DNA from: Methylobacterium mesophilicum SR1.6/6
Lineage (GTDB): Bacteria > Pseudomonadota > Alphaproteobacteria > Rhizobiales > Beijerinckiaceae
Length of the DNA stretch: 64,000 nucleotides
Direction of reading: 5' to 3'
Assembly (NCBI RefSeq): GCF_000364445.2
Contig: NZ_CP043538.1
Coordinates: forward strand, 1,433,612 to 1,497,611
In this document: piece after piece, positions 37,372 through 45,403 of the stretch
Layout of the letters: every line of letters starts with the position of its first letter
Position numbering within the stretch: position 1 is the stretch's first letter
The notes under the pieces: generated by a model
Told to the model about the DNA's origin: nothing
What the model saw: only the letters and a program-made list of their open reading frames with translations
The model's database searches: none
Position numbers and translations under genes: made by a program

Positions 37372-38739
37372 TCAAGCCGGCTCGTGCGCCGCCCGCGCCC
37401 GGGCGCGCCGCTCCATCGCGGACGTCGCGGGTGGGACGAAGGCGAGGATCAGAACGAGCGCCGCGGCCTCGACCGCCGCCACCAGCCAGAGGCCGGTCGA
37501 GACCGAGCCGGAATGCTCGCGCAGGTAGCCCATCACCGCCGGCGCGCCGAAGCCCGCGAGATTGGCCACCGAATTGATCAGCGCGATGCCGGCGGCCGCC
37601 GCCGAACCCGCCAGGAAGCGGCCGGGGATCTGCCAGAACACCGGGATCGCGCTCATCGTGCCGACGATCGCCAGCGCCAGCATGACCAGCGCGAGGGCGG
37701 GCGCATCCGTGATGAAGAAGCCGGTCAGGGCGATCGCCAGGGCGCCGATGAAGGCGGGCACGCCGCAATGCAGGCGTGCCTCACCGGTCCGATCCGAGTG
37801 CCGCCCGTTGAGGATCATCCCCGCGCCGCCGCACAGGTAGGCCGCCGACATGATCCATCCCACGGTGAGCGGATCGGTGAAGCCGGCATCGCGGACCACG
37901 CTCGGCCCGAAGAAGGTCAGGGCCGAGTTCGCCGTGACGATGCAGAAGAAGATCGCGATGCATTGCCAGACGCGGGGATCCTTCAGCGAGGCCAGGATAC
38001 GGTGCTCGCGGGGGCCGAGCGCCTCGGCGTCGCGGGCGAGGTCGGCCTCGACCAGGGCGCGCTGCTCCGGTGTCAGCCAGGCCGCCTTGGACGGGCGGTC
38101 GGTGAGGTAGATCAGGGTGACGAGGCCGGCGAGGATCGAGGGAATGCCTTCGAGCAGGAACACCCACTGCCAGCCGGACCAGCCGTTGACCCCGTGCATC
38201 CCCGCCATGATCGCGCCGGCCAGGGGGCCGCCGATCACGCCGGCCAGGGCCGAGGCCGACATGAACAGGCCGAACACCTTGGCGCGCCGCTCGCTTGGAT
38301 ACCAGTAGGTCAGGAACAGGATGACCCCCGGATAGAACCCTGCCTCGAACACCCCGAGCAGGAACCGCAGCACGTAGAAGAAGGCCGGCGTGGTGACGAA
38401 CATCATCGCCACGCAGCAAAGGCCCCACAGGAGGGTGATCCGCGCGATGGTCTTGCGCGCGCCGATCCGTTCGAGCAGCAGGTTGCTCGGTACCTCGCAG
38501 AGGAAGTAGCCGATGAAGAAGATCCCGGCGCCGATCCCGTAGACGGTCTCGCTGAACCGCAGCTCGGCGAGCATCTGGAGCTTGGCGAAGCCGATGTTCA
38601 CCCGGTCGATCCAGGACAGGACCCAGAGGAACATCAGGAACGGCAGCAGCCGCCACGTGATGCGGCGGTAGGTGTCGTCGAGGGCGCTGGACGCCGCGAT
38701 GGGGAGGGTGTCGGTTGCGCCCGGTGCCTGGATCGTCAT
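37372..38739 (-). CDS. MFS transporter, anion:cation symporter (ACS)-like
   Basis: 455 residues from ATG 38739; a longer frame is an artefact. About 12 helices. Family features are RRITWRLLPFLMFLWVLSWIDRVNIGFAKLQM (shown in part: VLSWIDRVNIGFAKLQM), CEVPSNLLLERIGARKTIARI and FYPGVILFLTYWYPSERRAKVFGLFMS. These are typical of the ACS/phthalate/tartrate group that imports organic anions. Its place inside the ureide island suggests uptake of allantoate, ureidoglycolate or a related acid (inference). Confidence 0.88.
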   Translation of the reverse strand: MTIQAPGATDTLPIAASSALDDTYRRITWRLLPFLMFLWVLSWIDRVNIGFAKLQMLAELRFSETVYGIGAGIFFIGYFLCEVPSNLLLERIGARKTIARITLLWGLCCVAMMFVTTPAFFYVLRFLLGVFEAGFYPGVILFLTYWYPSERRAKVFGLFMSASALAGVIGGPLAGAIMAGMHGVNGWSGWQWVFLLEGIPSILAGLVTLIYLTDRPSKAAWLTPEQRALVEADLARDAEALGPREHRILASLKDPRVWQCIAIFFCIVTANSALTFFGPSVVRDAGFTDPLTVGWIMSAAYLCGGAGMILNGRHSDRTGEARLHCGVPAFIGALAIALTGFFITDAPALALVMLALAIVGTMSAIPVFWQIPGRFLAGSAAAAGIALINSVANLAGFGAPAVMGYLREHSGSVSTGLWLVAAVEAAALVLILAFVPPATSAMERRARARAAHEPA

Positions 38740-38840
38740 GGCGTGGCCTACACTGGAAGCGTGACGGGACGGATGGCGGACATGTTCGACCCGGGACGAC
38801 GGCGCCAGTGACGAGGCGCGCGACCGTGCGATCGGTTGTT

Positions 38841-39578
38841 TCAAGCGGTCCGATCCCCAGGCGTGAGCAGCGCCGCGAGGGACGGGCCGAGACCGACCGT
38901 GTCGAAGGCGATGGCCGGCGGCCGCCGATACGGCGCGCGCGCTGCCGCGACGACGGCCTGCACGCTGGTCTCGACCGAGCAGAGGATCGGCACCCCGACC
39001 TGCGGCTGCAGGCGCGCGGCCAGGCCAGCCAGCGCCGCCCCGCCCAGGATCACCGCCTCCGCGCGATCCTGCTCGGCGCAGGCGCGGCAGGCGGCGGCGA
39101 GCTCCGCCAGGGCCGCCTGTGGGTCTCGGGCGATCTCCCCGCCGGTTCGCTCGATCGTCCGGATGGCCACGAGGCCGTCGCCGAGGCTTAAGCCCGCGAC
39201 CGCCTCGGCCAGCATCGGCTTCCACAGGGCGCCGCCCGTGACGATGGCGTAGCGCGACGCCGTCTTCTGGGCCTCGAGACACGAGGCCTCGAGCATCCCC
39301 ACGACCGGAACGGGCGCGATCTCTCGCAAGGCCAGCAGGCCGGGATCGCCGAAGCAGGCGAGGAAGACCGCGTCGCAGCCCGCCCCGTGCTCCGCGAAGG
39401 CGTCGAGGGCGGCGTGACCGGCGATGGCCAGGGCCGTGCGGCTGGCGATGTAGGCGGCGCCGAAGCGTGCCGTCACCGGCACGAAGGTCGCCGCGGCGCC
39501 GGCCACGTCCTCGGCCCGCCGGGCCACGAGGGCGGTCACCGAGGCGGTGGTGTTCGGGTTGAGCAGAAGGATGCGCAT
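38841..39578 (-). CDS. Asp/Glu/hydantoin racemase family protein (allantoin racemase-like)
   Basis: 245 residues from ATG 39578. The start MRILLLNPNTTASVTALV and the segment DAVFLACFGDPGLLALRE place it in the hydantoin/allantoin racemase family. The first catalytic Cys is in LACFGDPGL. Where the second Cys is normally found (LGCxGM-like) the sequence reads VILGGAALAGLA, so that Cys is missing. It may be a one-cysteine variant with a different reaction such as decarboxylation or isomerisation, or an inactive racemase. Its context between the NCS1 permease and the MFS gene suggests a ureide or hydantoin substrate. Confidence 0.8.
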   Translation of the reverse strand: MRILLLNPNTTASVTALVARRAEDVAGAAATFVPVTARFGAAYIASRTALAIAGHAALDAFAEHGAGCDAVFLACFGDPGLLALREIAPVPVVGMLEASCLEAQKTASRYAIVTGGALWKPMLAEAVAGLSLGDGLVAIRTIERTGGEIARDPQAALAELAAACRACAEQDRAEAVILGGAALAGLAARLQPQVGVPILCSVETSVQAVVAAARAPYRRPPAIAFDTVGLGPSLAALLTPGDRTA

Positions 39579-39652
39579 GGCGCCGCGTCGGGTTGGAGAA
39601 GTCGGAGGCGTGCGGCGCGGGTCGAGCCGCGCCGCCGCGACGGTTGTGCGCT

Positions 39653-41152
39653 TCAGGCGGGGCGCGTCGCCGGCGCCGGCCGGCGGCGCATGATGAGGGC
39701 GTAGATCCCGAAGCCGAGGCCGCAGCCGATGAACCACGTGAAGTTCGCCACGCTGTCCAGGCCGGGCAGGATCACGCAGAGCGCCGGGATCGCCGCGGAG
39801 GGGACGATGGCCGCCACGGCCGCGAGGTTGTACCCGTTCTTGTACCAGTACGTGCCCGCGGGATTCATCGTGTAGAGATCGTCCACGACCACCTGCTCCT
39901 TCTTCACGAGGTAGAAGTCGGCGATCAGGATCCCGAACAGCGGGCCGATGAAGGCGCCGAGGACGTCGAGCGTGTAGTGGATCACGGCCGGGTTGTTGTA
40001 GAGGTTCCACGGCGTGATGAAGATCGAGCCGACCGCCGCGATCATCCCGCCCATCCGCCAGGAGATCCGCCTCGGGGACACGTTGGAGAAGTCGAACGCG
40101 GGCGAGACGAAGTTCGCCACGATGTTGATCCCGATGGTGGCGGTCATGAAGGTCAGGGCGCCGAGCACCACCGCGAAGGTGCTGTCGATGCGGCTGACCG
40201 TCTCCACCGGATCGGTGATCAGGTGGCCGAAGACCGGGACGGTGGCCGAGGCGGTGATGACCGTGAGCAGCGAGAAGCCGAGGAAGTTCACCGGCAGGCC
40301 CCAGAAATTGCCCCGCTTCACCGCCGCGAAGCTCGAACCGTAGCGCGAGAAGTCGCCGAAGTTCAGCATCGGGCCGGAGAAGTAGGAGACCACGAGGGCC
40401 ACGGCGTTGATCATCACCGGCAGGGCGTCCCAGCCCGTATACTTCACGGTGCCGAGGGTCAGGCCGATCTGGCCGATGCCGGCCTTGGCGACCAGGTAGG
40501 CGGCCAGCGCGATCATCACGACGTAGACCGCCGGTCCCGCCCAGTCGATGAACACGCGGATCGCCTCCATGCCGCGCCAGAAGACCAGCGCCTGCAGGAC
40601 CCAGAGCGTCATGAACGCGGCCCAGCCGAGGCCCGACAGGCCGGCGAAGCCGTACTGCTTGAGGTCGGCGTAGACGGCGAGTTCGGGAAAGAAGCGCAGC
40701 GCGACGACCGTGAGGGCCGCCGAGGCGAGGTAGGTCTGGATGCCGTACCACGCGACCGCGATCAGCCCGCGGATGATCGCCGGGATGTTGGCGCCTTTGA
40801 CCCCGAAGGCGGCGCGGCAGATCACCGGATAGGGCGTGCCGGTCTGCTGGCTCGGCTTGGCGACGAGATTGCAGAAGACCTGGACGATGACGATGCCGAC
40901 GAGCAGCGCGACCAGCACCTGCCAGCTCACCAGACCGAGGGAGAACAGGCTGCCCGCGGTGACGTAGCCGCCGACGCTGTGCACATCCGACATCCAGAAG
41001 GCGAAGATATTGTAGGTGCCCCAGGTCTGCTTCTTCAGCGGGGCGAGATCCTCGTTGACGAGGTCGGGATCGTAGCTCGGCTTGAGGACGACCTTCTCCC
41101 GCTCGTCCGACACGGCGGTGCTCAGGCCCGCTGCCTCGACATGTGCGTACAT
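39653..41152 (-). CDS. NCS1-family nucleobase/allantoin/hydantoin:cation symporter
   Basis: 499 residues, about 12 helices. NCS1 hallmarks are LAPLKKQTWGTYNIFAFWMSDVHSVGGYV (substrate-site TM1 in part: WGTYNIFAFWMSDVHS), QQTGTPYPVICRAAFGVKGANIPAIIRG, FSGPMLNFGDFSRY and ITPWNLYNNPAVIHYTLDVLGAF. It would import allantoin, uracil, hydantoin or purines. Its neighbours (racemase and puuE) favour allantoin (inference). A palindrome lies in its upstream gap. Confidence 0.9.
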   Translation of the reverse strand: MYAHVEAAGLSTAVSDEREKVVLKPSYDPDLVNEDLAPLKKQTWGTYNIFAFWMSDVHSVGGYVTAGSLFSLGLVSWQVLVALLVGIVIVQVFCNLVAKPSQQTGTPYPVICRAAFGVKGANIPAIIRGLIAVAWYGIQTYLASAALTVVALRFFPELAVYADLKQYGFAGLSGLGWAAFMTLWVLQALVFWRGMEAIRVFIDWAGPAVYVVMIALAAYLVAKAGIGQIGLTLGTVKYTGWDALPVMINAVALVVSYFSGPMLNFGDFSRYGSSFAAVKRGNFWGLPVNFLGFSLLTVITASATVPVFGHLITDPVETVSRIDSTFAVVLGALTFMTATIGINIVANFVSPAFDFSNVSPRRISWRMGGMIAAVGSIFITPWNLYNNPAVIHYTLDVLGAFIGPLFGILIADFYLVKKEQVVVDDLYTMNPAGTYWYKNGYNLAAVAAIVPSAAIPALCVILPGLDSVANFTWFIGCGLGFGIYALIMRRRPAPATRPA

Positions 41153-41235
41153 CGCGCTTCTCCCAGTTCGACGCAGCCCTGTTGCCGGGCTTTGCGGTAG
41201 TCATGCCGGCCAGTTGCGGCTCGGCACGCAAAACG

Positions 41236-41253
41236 TATGCCCGATCGGGCGTA
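41236..41253 (-). promoter_or_regulatory. palindrome upstream of the NCS1 permease
   Basis: TATGCCCGATCGGGCGTA is an 18-bp dyad with one mismatched pair (core GCCCGATCGGGC perfect). It lies 84 bp before the NCS1 start in a 174-bp gap and is a candidate operator. Confidence 0.4.
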
Positions 41254-41326
41254 GTCTTTACGCAATACAGTTACTGCACGTCGTCCGCCGGATCACTGCC
41301 GCGAGCCGGCGATCGACTGCGCATCT

Positions 41327-42490
41327 CTAGCGGGCGATCAGCCTCTCCAGCCTGTCCAGGATCACCCGGCCGTCGGCCCGGCCGCCCGCGGTCTTGCAGA
41401 GACGGCGCGCCAAGTCCTCGGCCCGGTCGGCCTCCGGTCCGATGCCGCCCGCGTGGACCTTCGCGGCCATCGCGGCCCCATCGTCGGGCGAGCCGCCGGC
41501 CAGGAGCGTGCAGACCGGACCGAAGACGTCGCTGAACAGCGCGGGCCCCATGCGGCTCGGGCGGTAGCCGCCCTGTGGCGGATGGGCCGTGATCCAGTGG
41601 CGGGCGATATCCAGCCGGGTGGTCACCCAGGCGCCGGGATGATCGCGGACGTAATCGAGGAACCGCTCCAGGGCCGCCATCCGGCCCGGCCGTCCGACCA
41701 GGCGGCAGTGGAGCCCGACCGACATCATGCCGCCCTGCCCCGCCTCGCCCTCGCGGCACAGGACGTCGAAGGTGTCCTTGAGGTAGCTGAAGAACTGCTC
41801 GCCGCTGTTGAAGCCCTGCGCCGTCGCGAACCGCATGTCGTTGGCGTCGAGGGTGTAGGGGACCACGAGCTGCTGGCGGCCGCCGATCATCAGCCAGTAC
41901 GGCAGGTCGTCGGCGTAGGAATCCGCGAGATAGAGGAAGCCGCCCTCGGCCGCGCCGATGGCGAGCGTGTTCGTGGACGTCCGACCCTGGTAGAGGCCCA
42001 GCGGCCTGCTGCCGGTCAGGTCGGTCTGGAGCGCGACGGCCGCGTCGATATCGGCCCGCTCGGCCTCCGGGCTGTGGTCGCGGTAGTCGATCCAGCGCAA
42101 TCCGTGGCTGGCGATCTCCCAACGGGCCTCGACCATGGCGGCCACGGCCTCGGGGTTCCGGCGCATGGCGGCGGCGACGCCGAAGACCGTGACGGGCAGA
42201 TTCCGGCTCGTGAACGCGCGCCAGAGCCGCCAGAAGCCGGCCCGCGCGCCGTACTCGTAGATCGACTCCATGTTGGCGTGGCGCTGGCCGGGCCAGGGCG
42301 ACGCCCCCACAATCTCGGACAGGAAGGCTTCCGAAGCGGCATCCCCGTGGAGGATGCAGTTCTCGGCGCCCTCCTCGTAGTTGACGACGAACTGGACGGC
42401 CACGCGCTTGCCGCCGGGCCAGCGCGGTTCCGGCCGGGACCGGCCGTAGCCCACCATGTCGCGGGGATAGGCCTGATCGAGATCGAACAT
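41327..42490 (-). CDS. puuE: allantoinase PuuE (polysaccharide deacetylase-like) with C-terminal extension
   Basis: 387 residues from ATG 42490 (GAGGGAT upstream; the frame to 42604 is longer but not conserved). It hydrolyses allantoin to allantoate using a NodB-like fold unrelated to zinc AllB. Features are RDMVGYGRSRPEPRWPGGKRVAVQFVVNYEEGAE, of which VVNYEEGAE is the signature, with ANMESIYEYGARAGFWRL, WEIASHGLRWIDY and GLHCRLVGRPGRM. The usual domain ends near residue 310. The last roughly 75 residues (LLAGGSPDDGAAMAAKVHAGG onward) form a helical extension I cannot assign. Confidence 0.9.
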   Translation of the reverse strand: MFDLDQAYPRDMVGYGRSRPEPRWPGGKRVAVQFVVNYEEGAENCILHGDAASEAFLSEIVGASPWPGQRHANMESIYEYGARAGFWRLWRAFTSRNLPVTVFGVAAAMRRNPEAVAAMVEARWEIASHGLRWIDYRDHSPEAERADIDAAVALQTDLTGSRPLGLYQGRTSTNTLAIGAAEGGFLYLADSYADDLPYWLMIGGRQQLVVPYTLDANDMRFATAQGFNSGEQFFSYLKDTFDVLCREGEAGQGGMMSVGLHCRLVGRPGRMAALERFLDYVRDHPGAWVTTRLDIARHWITAHPPQGGYRPSRMGPALFSDVFGPVCTLLAGGSPDDGAAMAAKVHAGGIGPEADRAEDLARRLCKTAGGRADGRVILDRLERLIAR

Positions 42491-42573
42491 GGGAAAATCC
42501 CTCGTTCCGACCATCGATAGACGTGTCGGTCTCCCTCTGTCCAATATGTTGTTCGGCTGGATTGATAGGTTGT

Positions 42574-42590
42574 GCGAATGGTTGGGACGC
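42574..42590. promoter_or_regulatory. candidate LysR-site half shared with the allE region
   Basis: Read on the minus strand this is GCGTCCCAACCATTCGC. The sequence TCCCAACCAT(A/T)CG recurs at 43808-43820, between the LysR gene and allE. Shared sites before puuE and allE would fit one local regulator. Confidence 0.35.
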
Positions 42591-42681
42591 TCGGAGGACG
42601 GCACATCTGAATGTCCGCCCGTCTACGAGCCGGCATATCCCATTCCCGTTCCCGAGCCTCAGCGCGCGATCGCTTCATCCC

Positions 42682-42821
42682 CGTCATCCCGGGCCGCACA
42701 GCAGAGCCCGGGATCCGGAGCCGCCGACATGCCAAGGCCTCGCACTGACAGTGGATCTGGATTGCCCGCCTCCGGCGTGCCCCTTCGGGTCCGGGCTCGC
42801 CTGCGGCGACCCGGAATGACG
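42682..42821. repeat. intergenic repeat, CGTCATCCCGGG...CCGGAATGACG type
   Basis: The end CGTCATCCCGGG (42682 onward) mirrors CCCGGAATGACG (42810-42821) imperfectly. Inside, GCCCGGGATCC and GGGTCCGGGCTCGC also pair. It fills the 411-bp gap between puuE and the LysR gene. This is a third repeat family, resembling ones frequent in Rhizobiales. No gene is seen in the gap. Confidence 0.6.
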
Positions 42822-42901
42822 AAGTAGCTTTGTAACGCGAAGGTCCCGCAAGCCTCGGAGATGAACGCCCTCGTGCGTCTGGCCGGGGGTGGGACGCCGC
42901 G

Positions 42902-43804
42902 TCAGGCGGCGCGGAAGCGTTCCGCCAGCCGGGGCGCCTCCCGCCGGATCATGTCGAGGAAGTTGTTGAGGACCGGGTTCTTCCGGGCGTGATGCAGGGC
43001 GTAGACGTCCGCCGAGAGGAAGGGCGGGTCGATCGGGAGGACGGTGACGTCCGGGTGCCCCACGCGGCCCACGAATTCCGGGATGATGGCGAGACCGAAG
43101 CCAGCCGCGACCAAGCTCACCAGCGACGAGGCTTCCCGGACCTGCTGGGCGATGTCGGGCGTAAAGCCCCTGAGCACGCAGGCCTGATAGATCTCGTCGG
43201 CGAAGCGGGAGCTTTCGAGGCGCAGCGAGACCAGCCGCTCGGTCCGGAAGATGTCGATCGGGACGCTCCGGCCGGTTGCGAGTTCGTGTCCCGCGGGCAG
43301 CGCCACGCACAGCCGCTCTTCCCACGCCCGATGCGCGACGAGGTCGGGATCCTCCGGGGGGCTGCGGAGGAAGCTCAGGTCCGTGCGATGCGCCTTGAGG
43401 GCGGCGATCTGATCGGCCGGCGCCATCTCGTGGATGCGCACGTCTACCCCCTCGAACCGCTGTTCGAAGGAGCGGATCAGGAAACCGAGCGGGCCGACCA
43501 GCACGGAACTGGTCATGCCGATGTTCAGGATGCCGGTCGTCCCCGTGCCGATGGTGCGCGCCCGATCGACCGAGTCGGCGGCCTGGGCGAGGATCGCCCG
43601 GGCGTTGCGCAGGAAGTCCTCCCCGGCCGCGGTCAGGGCCACGCGCCGGCTCGATCGCTCGAACAGGTTCACGCCGATCTCGATCTCGAGGTCGCGGATC
43701 TGCTGGCTGAGCGGCGGCTGCGATACGCCGAGGCTCGCTGCGGCCGCAGTGAAGCTGAGATGTTCGGCCACCGCTGCGAAGTATCGGAGGTGACGGAGTT
43801 CCAT
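42902..43804 (-). CDS. LysR-family transcriptional regulator
   Basis: 300 residues from ATG 43804. The N-terminal winged helix reads MELRHLRYFAAVAEHLSFTAAAASLGVSQPPLSQQIRDLE. The effector domain begins at about residue 90 (GILNIGMTSS). The pattern is typical of LysR proteins responding to small organic acids. It is divergent from allE by 106 bp and upstream of puuE on its own strand, so it is the likely pathway-specific activator for ureide catabolism. The ligand is unknown. Confidence 0.9.
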   Translation of the reverse strand: MELRHLRYFAAVAEHLSFTAAAASLGVSQPPLSQQIRDLEIEIGVNLFERSSRRVALTAAGEDFLRNARAILAQAADSVDRARTIGTGTTGILNIGMTSSVLVGPLGFLIRSFEQRFEGVDVRIHEMAPADQIAALKAHRTDLSFLRSPPEDPDLVAHRAWEERLCVALPAGHELATGRSVPIDIFRTERLVSLRLESSRFADEIYQACVLRGFTPDIAQQVREASSLVSLVAAGFGLAIIPEFVGRVGHPDVTVLPIDPPFLSADVYALHHARKNPVLNNFLDMIRREAPRLAERFRAA

Positions 43805-43910
43805 GCATCCCAACCATACGGAATTCGAATGAATGGCAACACAAAAGGTATTTGACGTCTAGACCAAGGCCTTCGATGCTCGGCGGATCGGATCCCGGCG
43901 GGAAACCATC
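43805..43910. promoter_or_regulatory. divergent LysR-allE control region
   Basis: 106 bp. It holds TCCCAACCATACG (43808-43820), the 8-bp palindrome ATTCGAAT (43823-43830) and a -35-like TTGACG (43852-43857) toward allE. This is the classic position for a LysR regulator binding its own divergent promoter. Confidence 0.45.
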
Positions 43911-44750
43911 ATGACGCATTCGTCCTACAACCCGGTCTGCGGGGGCCTTCCGCCGCAGACCGCCCTGATGACCGGCCGGGCCGTGTTCACCGAGGCCTAC
44001 GCGGTCATCCCGAAGGGCGTGATGAGCGACATCGTCACCAGCGTCCTGCCGTTCTGGACCGGCACGCGGACCTGGATGCTGTCCCGGCCGCTCTCGGGCT
44101 TCTCGGAGACCTTCGCGCAGGCCCTGATGGAGATCGCCCCCGGCGGCGGCAGCGAGCAGCCCGAGCCGGATCCCGAGGCCGAGGGCGTGCTCTTCGTGGT
44201 CGGCGGCCAGCTGCGGCTCGTCCTCGACGGGCGCGCGCACGCCCTGCGGCCCGGCAGCTACGCCTACCTCGCCCCCGGGGCGGCCTGGAGCCTGCGCAAC
44301 GACGGCGGCGAGCCCGCCCGCGTCCACTGGATCCGCAAGGCCTACGAGCGCGTGCCCGGCCTCGACGGGCCCCCGTCGTTCCTCGCCCACGAAGCCGACG
44401 TCACGCCCGCGGCGATGCCCGGTACGGACGGGGCCTGGGCCACCACCCGCTTCGTCGCCGCCGACGACGTGCGCCACGACATGCACGTCAACATCGTGAC
44501 GCTGCGTCCGGGCGCCTCGATCCCGTTCGAGGAGACCCACGTCATGGAGCACGGGCTGTTCGTGCTGGAGGGCAAGGCGGTCTACCGGCTCAACCGCGAC
44601 TGGGTCGAGGTCGAGGCCGGCGACTACATGTGGCTGCGCGCCTTCTGCCCCCAGGCCTGCTACGCCGGCGGACCGGGACCCTTCCGCTACCTCCTCTACA
44701 AGGACGTCAACCGCCACGCGGCCCTCCGGCCCCGGACGGGCGCGCGATGA
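43911..44750 (+). CDS. allE: (S)-ureidoglycine aminohydrolase
   Basis: 279-residue bicupin. It releases ammonia from S-ureidoglycine to give S-ureidoglycolate, protecting the chirality of the pathway. Features are MTGRAVFTEAYAVIPKGVMSDIVTSVLPFW (shown in part: RAVFTEAYAVIPKGVMSDIV), a first cupin with GVLFVVGGQLRLVLDG, and a second cupin with DMHVNIVTLRPGASIPFEETHVMEHGLFVLEGKAVY, whose His and Glu bind manganese (core: ETHVMEHGLFVLEGKAVY). Its stop overlaps the allA start by 4 bases. Confidence 0.94.
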   Translation: MTHSSYNPVCGGLPPQTALMTGRAVFTEAYAVIPKGVMSDIVTSVLPFWTGTRTWMLSRPLSGFSETFAQALMEIAPGGGSEQPEPDPEAEGVLFVVGGQLRLVLDGRAHALRPGSYAYLAPGAAWSLRNDGGEPARVHWIRKAYERVPGLDGPPSFLAHEADVTPAAMPGTDGAWATTRFVAADDVRHDMHVNIVTLRPGASIPFEETHVMEHGLFVLEGKAVYRLNRDWVEVEAGDYMWLRAFCPQACYAGGPGPFRYLLYKDVNRHAALRPRTGAR

Positions 44751-45253
44751 GCCCGCGGGCCCTCACGGCGCGTCCTCTGACGGCCGAGTCCTTCGCTCCC
44801 TTCGGCACGGTGATCGACAAGGCCGCCACCGAACCGCGCCCGATGAACGCCGGCATGGCCCGGCGCTACCACGATCTCGCGACGGTTCGGGTCACCGGCG
44901 ATGACGGCAGGGTCGTCGTCGGCCTCGTCGAGGCTGAGCCGTATCCCCTGCCCCTGACGTTCCGGCTCGTCGAGCGCCACCCCCTCGGCAGCCAGGCGTT
45001 CATCCCGCTCAGCGCGGCCCCTTTCCTCGTGGTGACATGCCCCGACGAGGGCGGTCGCCCCGGTCGCCCGCAGGCCTTCGTCACGGAGCCCTGGCAGGGC
45101 GTGTGCTACGCGCCGGGAACCTGGCACGGGGTGCTCACGCCCTTCGGGCAAGCCCAAGACTTCGTCGTGGTGGACCGCGGCGGCGCCGGGGAGAACCTGC
45201 AGGAGCACCTCTTCGACGAGGCCTGGACGGTGATGCTGCCCGAGGCAGGCTAG
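44747..45253 (+). CDS. allA: ureidoglycolate lyase
   Basis: 168 residues from ATG 44747, overlapping allE (ATGA). It splits S-ureidoglycolate into glyoxylate and urea. Family features are PLTAESFAPFGTVID, RLVERHPLGSQAFIPLSAAPFLVV, YAPGTWHGVLTPF and DFVVVDRGGAGENLQEH. It needs a urease or urea exit elsewhere. It forms a two-gene unit with allE, followed 150 bp later by an ABC binding protein. Confidence 0.94.
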   Translation: MSPRALTARPLTAESFAPFGTVIDKAATEPRPMNAGMARRYHDLATVRVTGDDGRVVVGLVEAEPYPLPLTFRLVERHPLGSQAFIPLSAAPFLVVTCPDEGGRPGRPQAFVTEPWQGVCYAPGTWHGVLTPFGQAQDFVVVDRGGAGENLQEHLFDEAWTVMLPEAG

Positions 45254-45309
45254 GCCTTGGCGCGGGATGAAAAGCGGGCGCCTGCTCAGACGCTTCGTTG
45301 GAATACCAA

Positions 45310-45325
45310 TACCGGCTACCCGGTA
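45310..45325. promoter_or_regulatory. small dyad upstream of the ABC binding-protein gene
   Basis: TACCGG (45310-45315) and CCGGTA (45320-45325) form a 6-bp inverted repeat around CTAC. It lies 78 bp before the binding-protein start, after allA. It could be an operator or a weak hairpin. Confidence 0.3.
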
Positions 45326-45403
45326 ACGCATTCTTGAAGTAGCGTCGCCGCGCGCCTCGGCCGGAGTGACCGGCCGGAGCGATCCATCGCGGACGAGGGG
45401 CTC

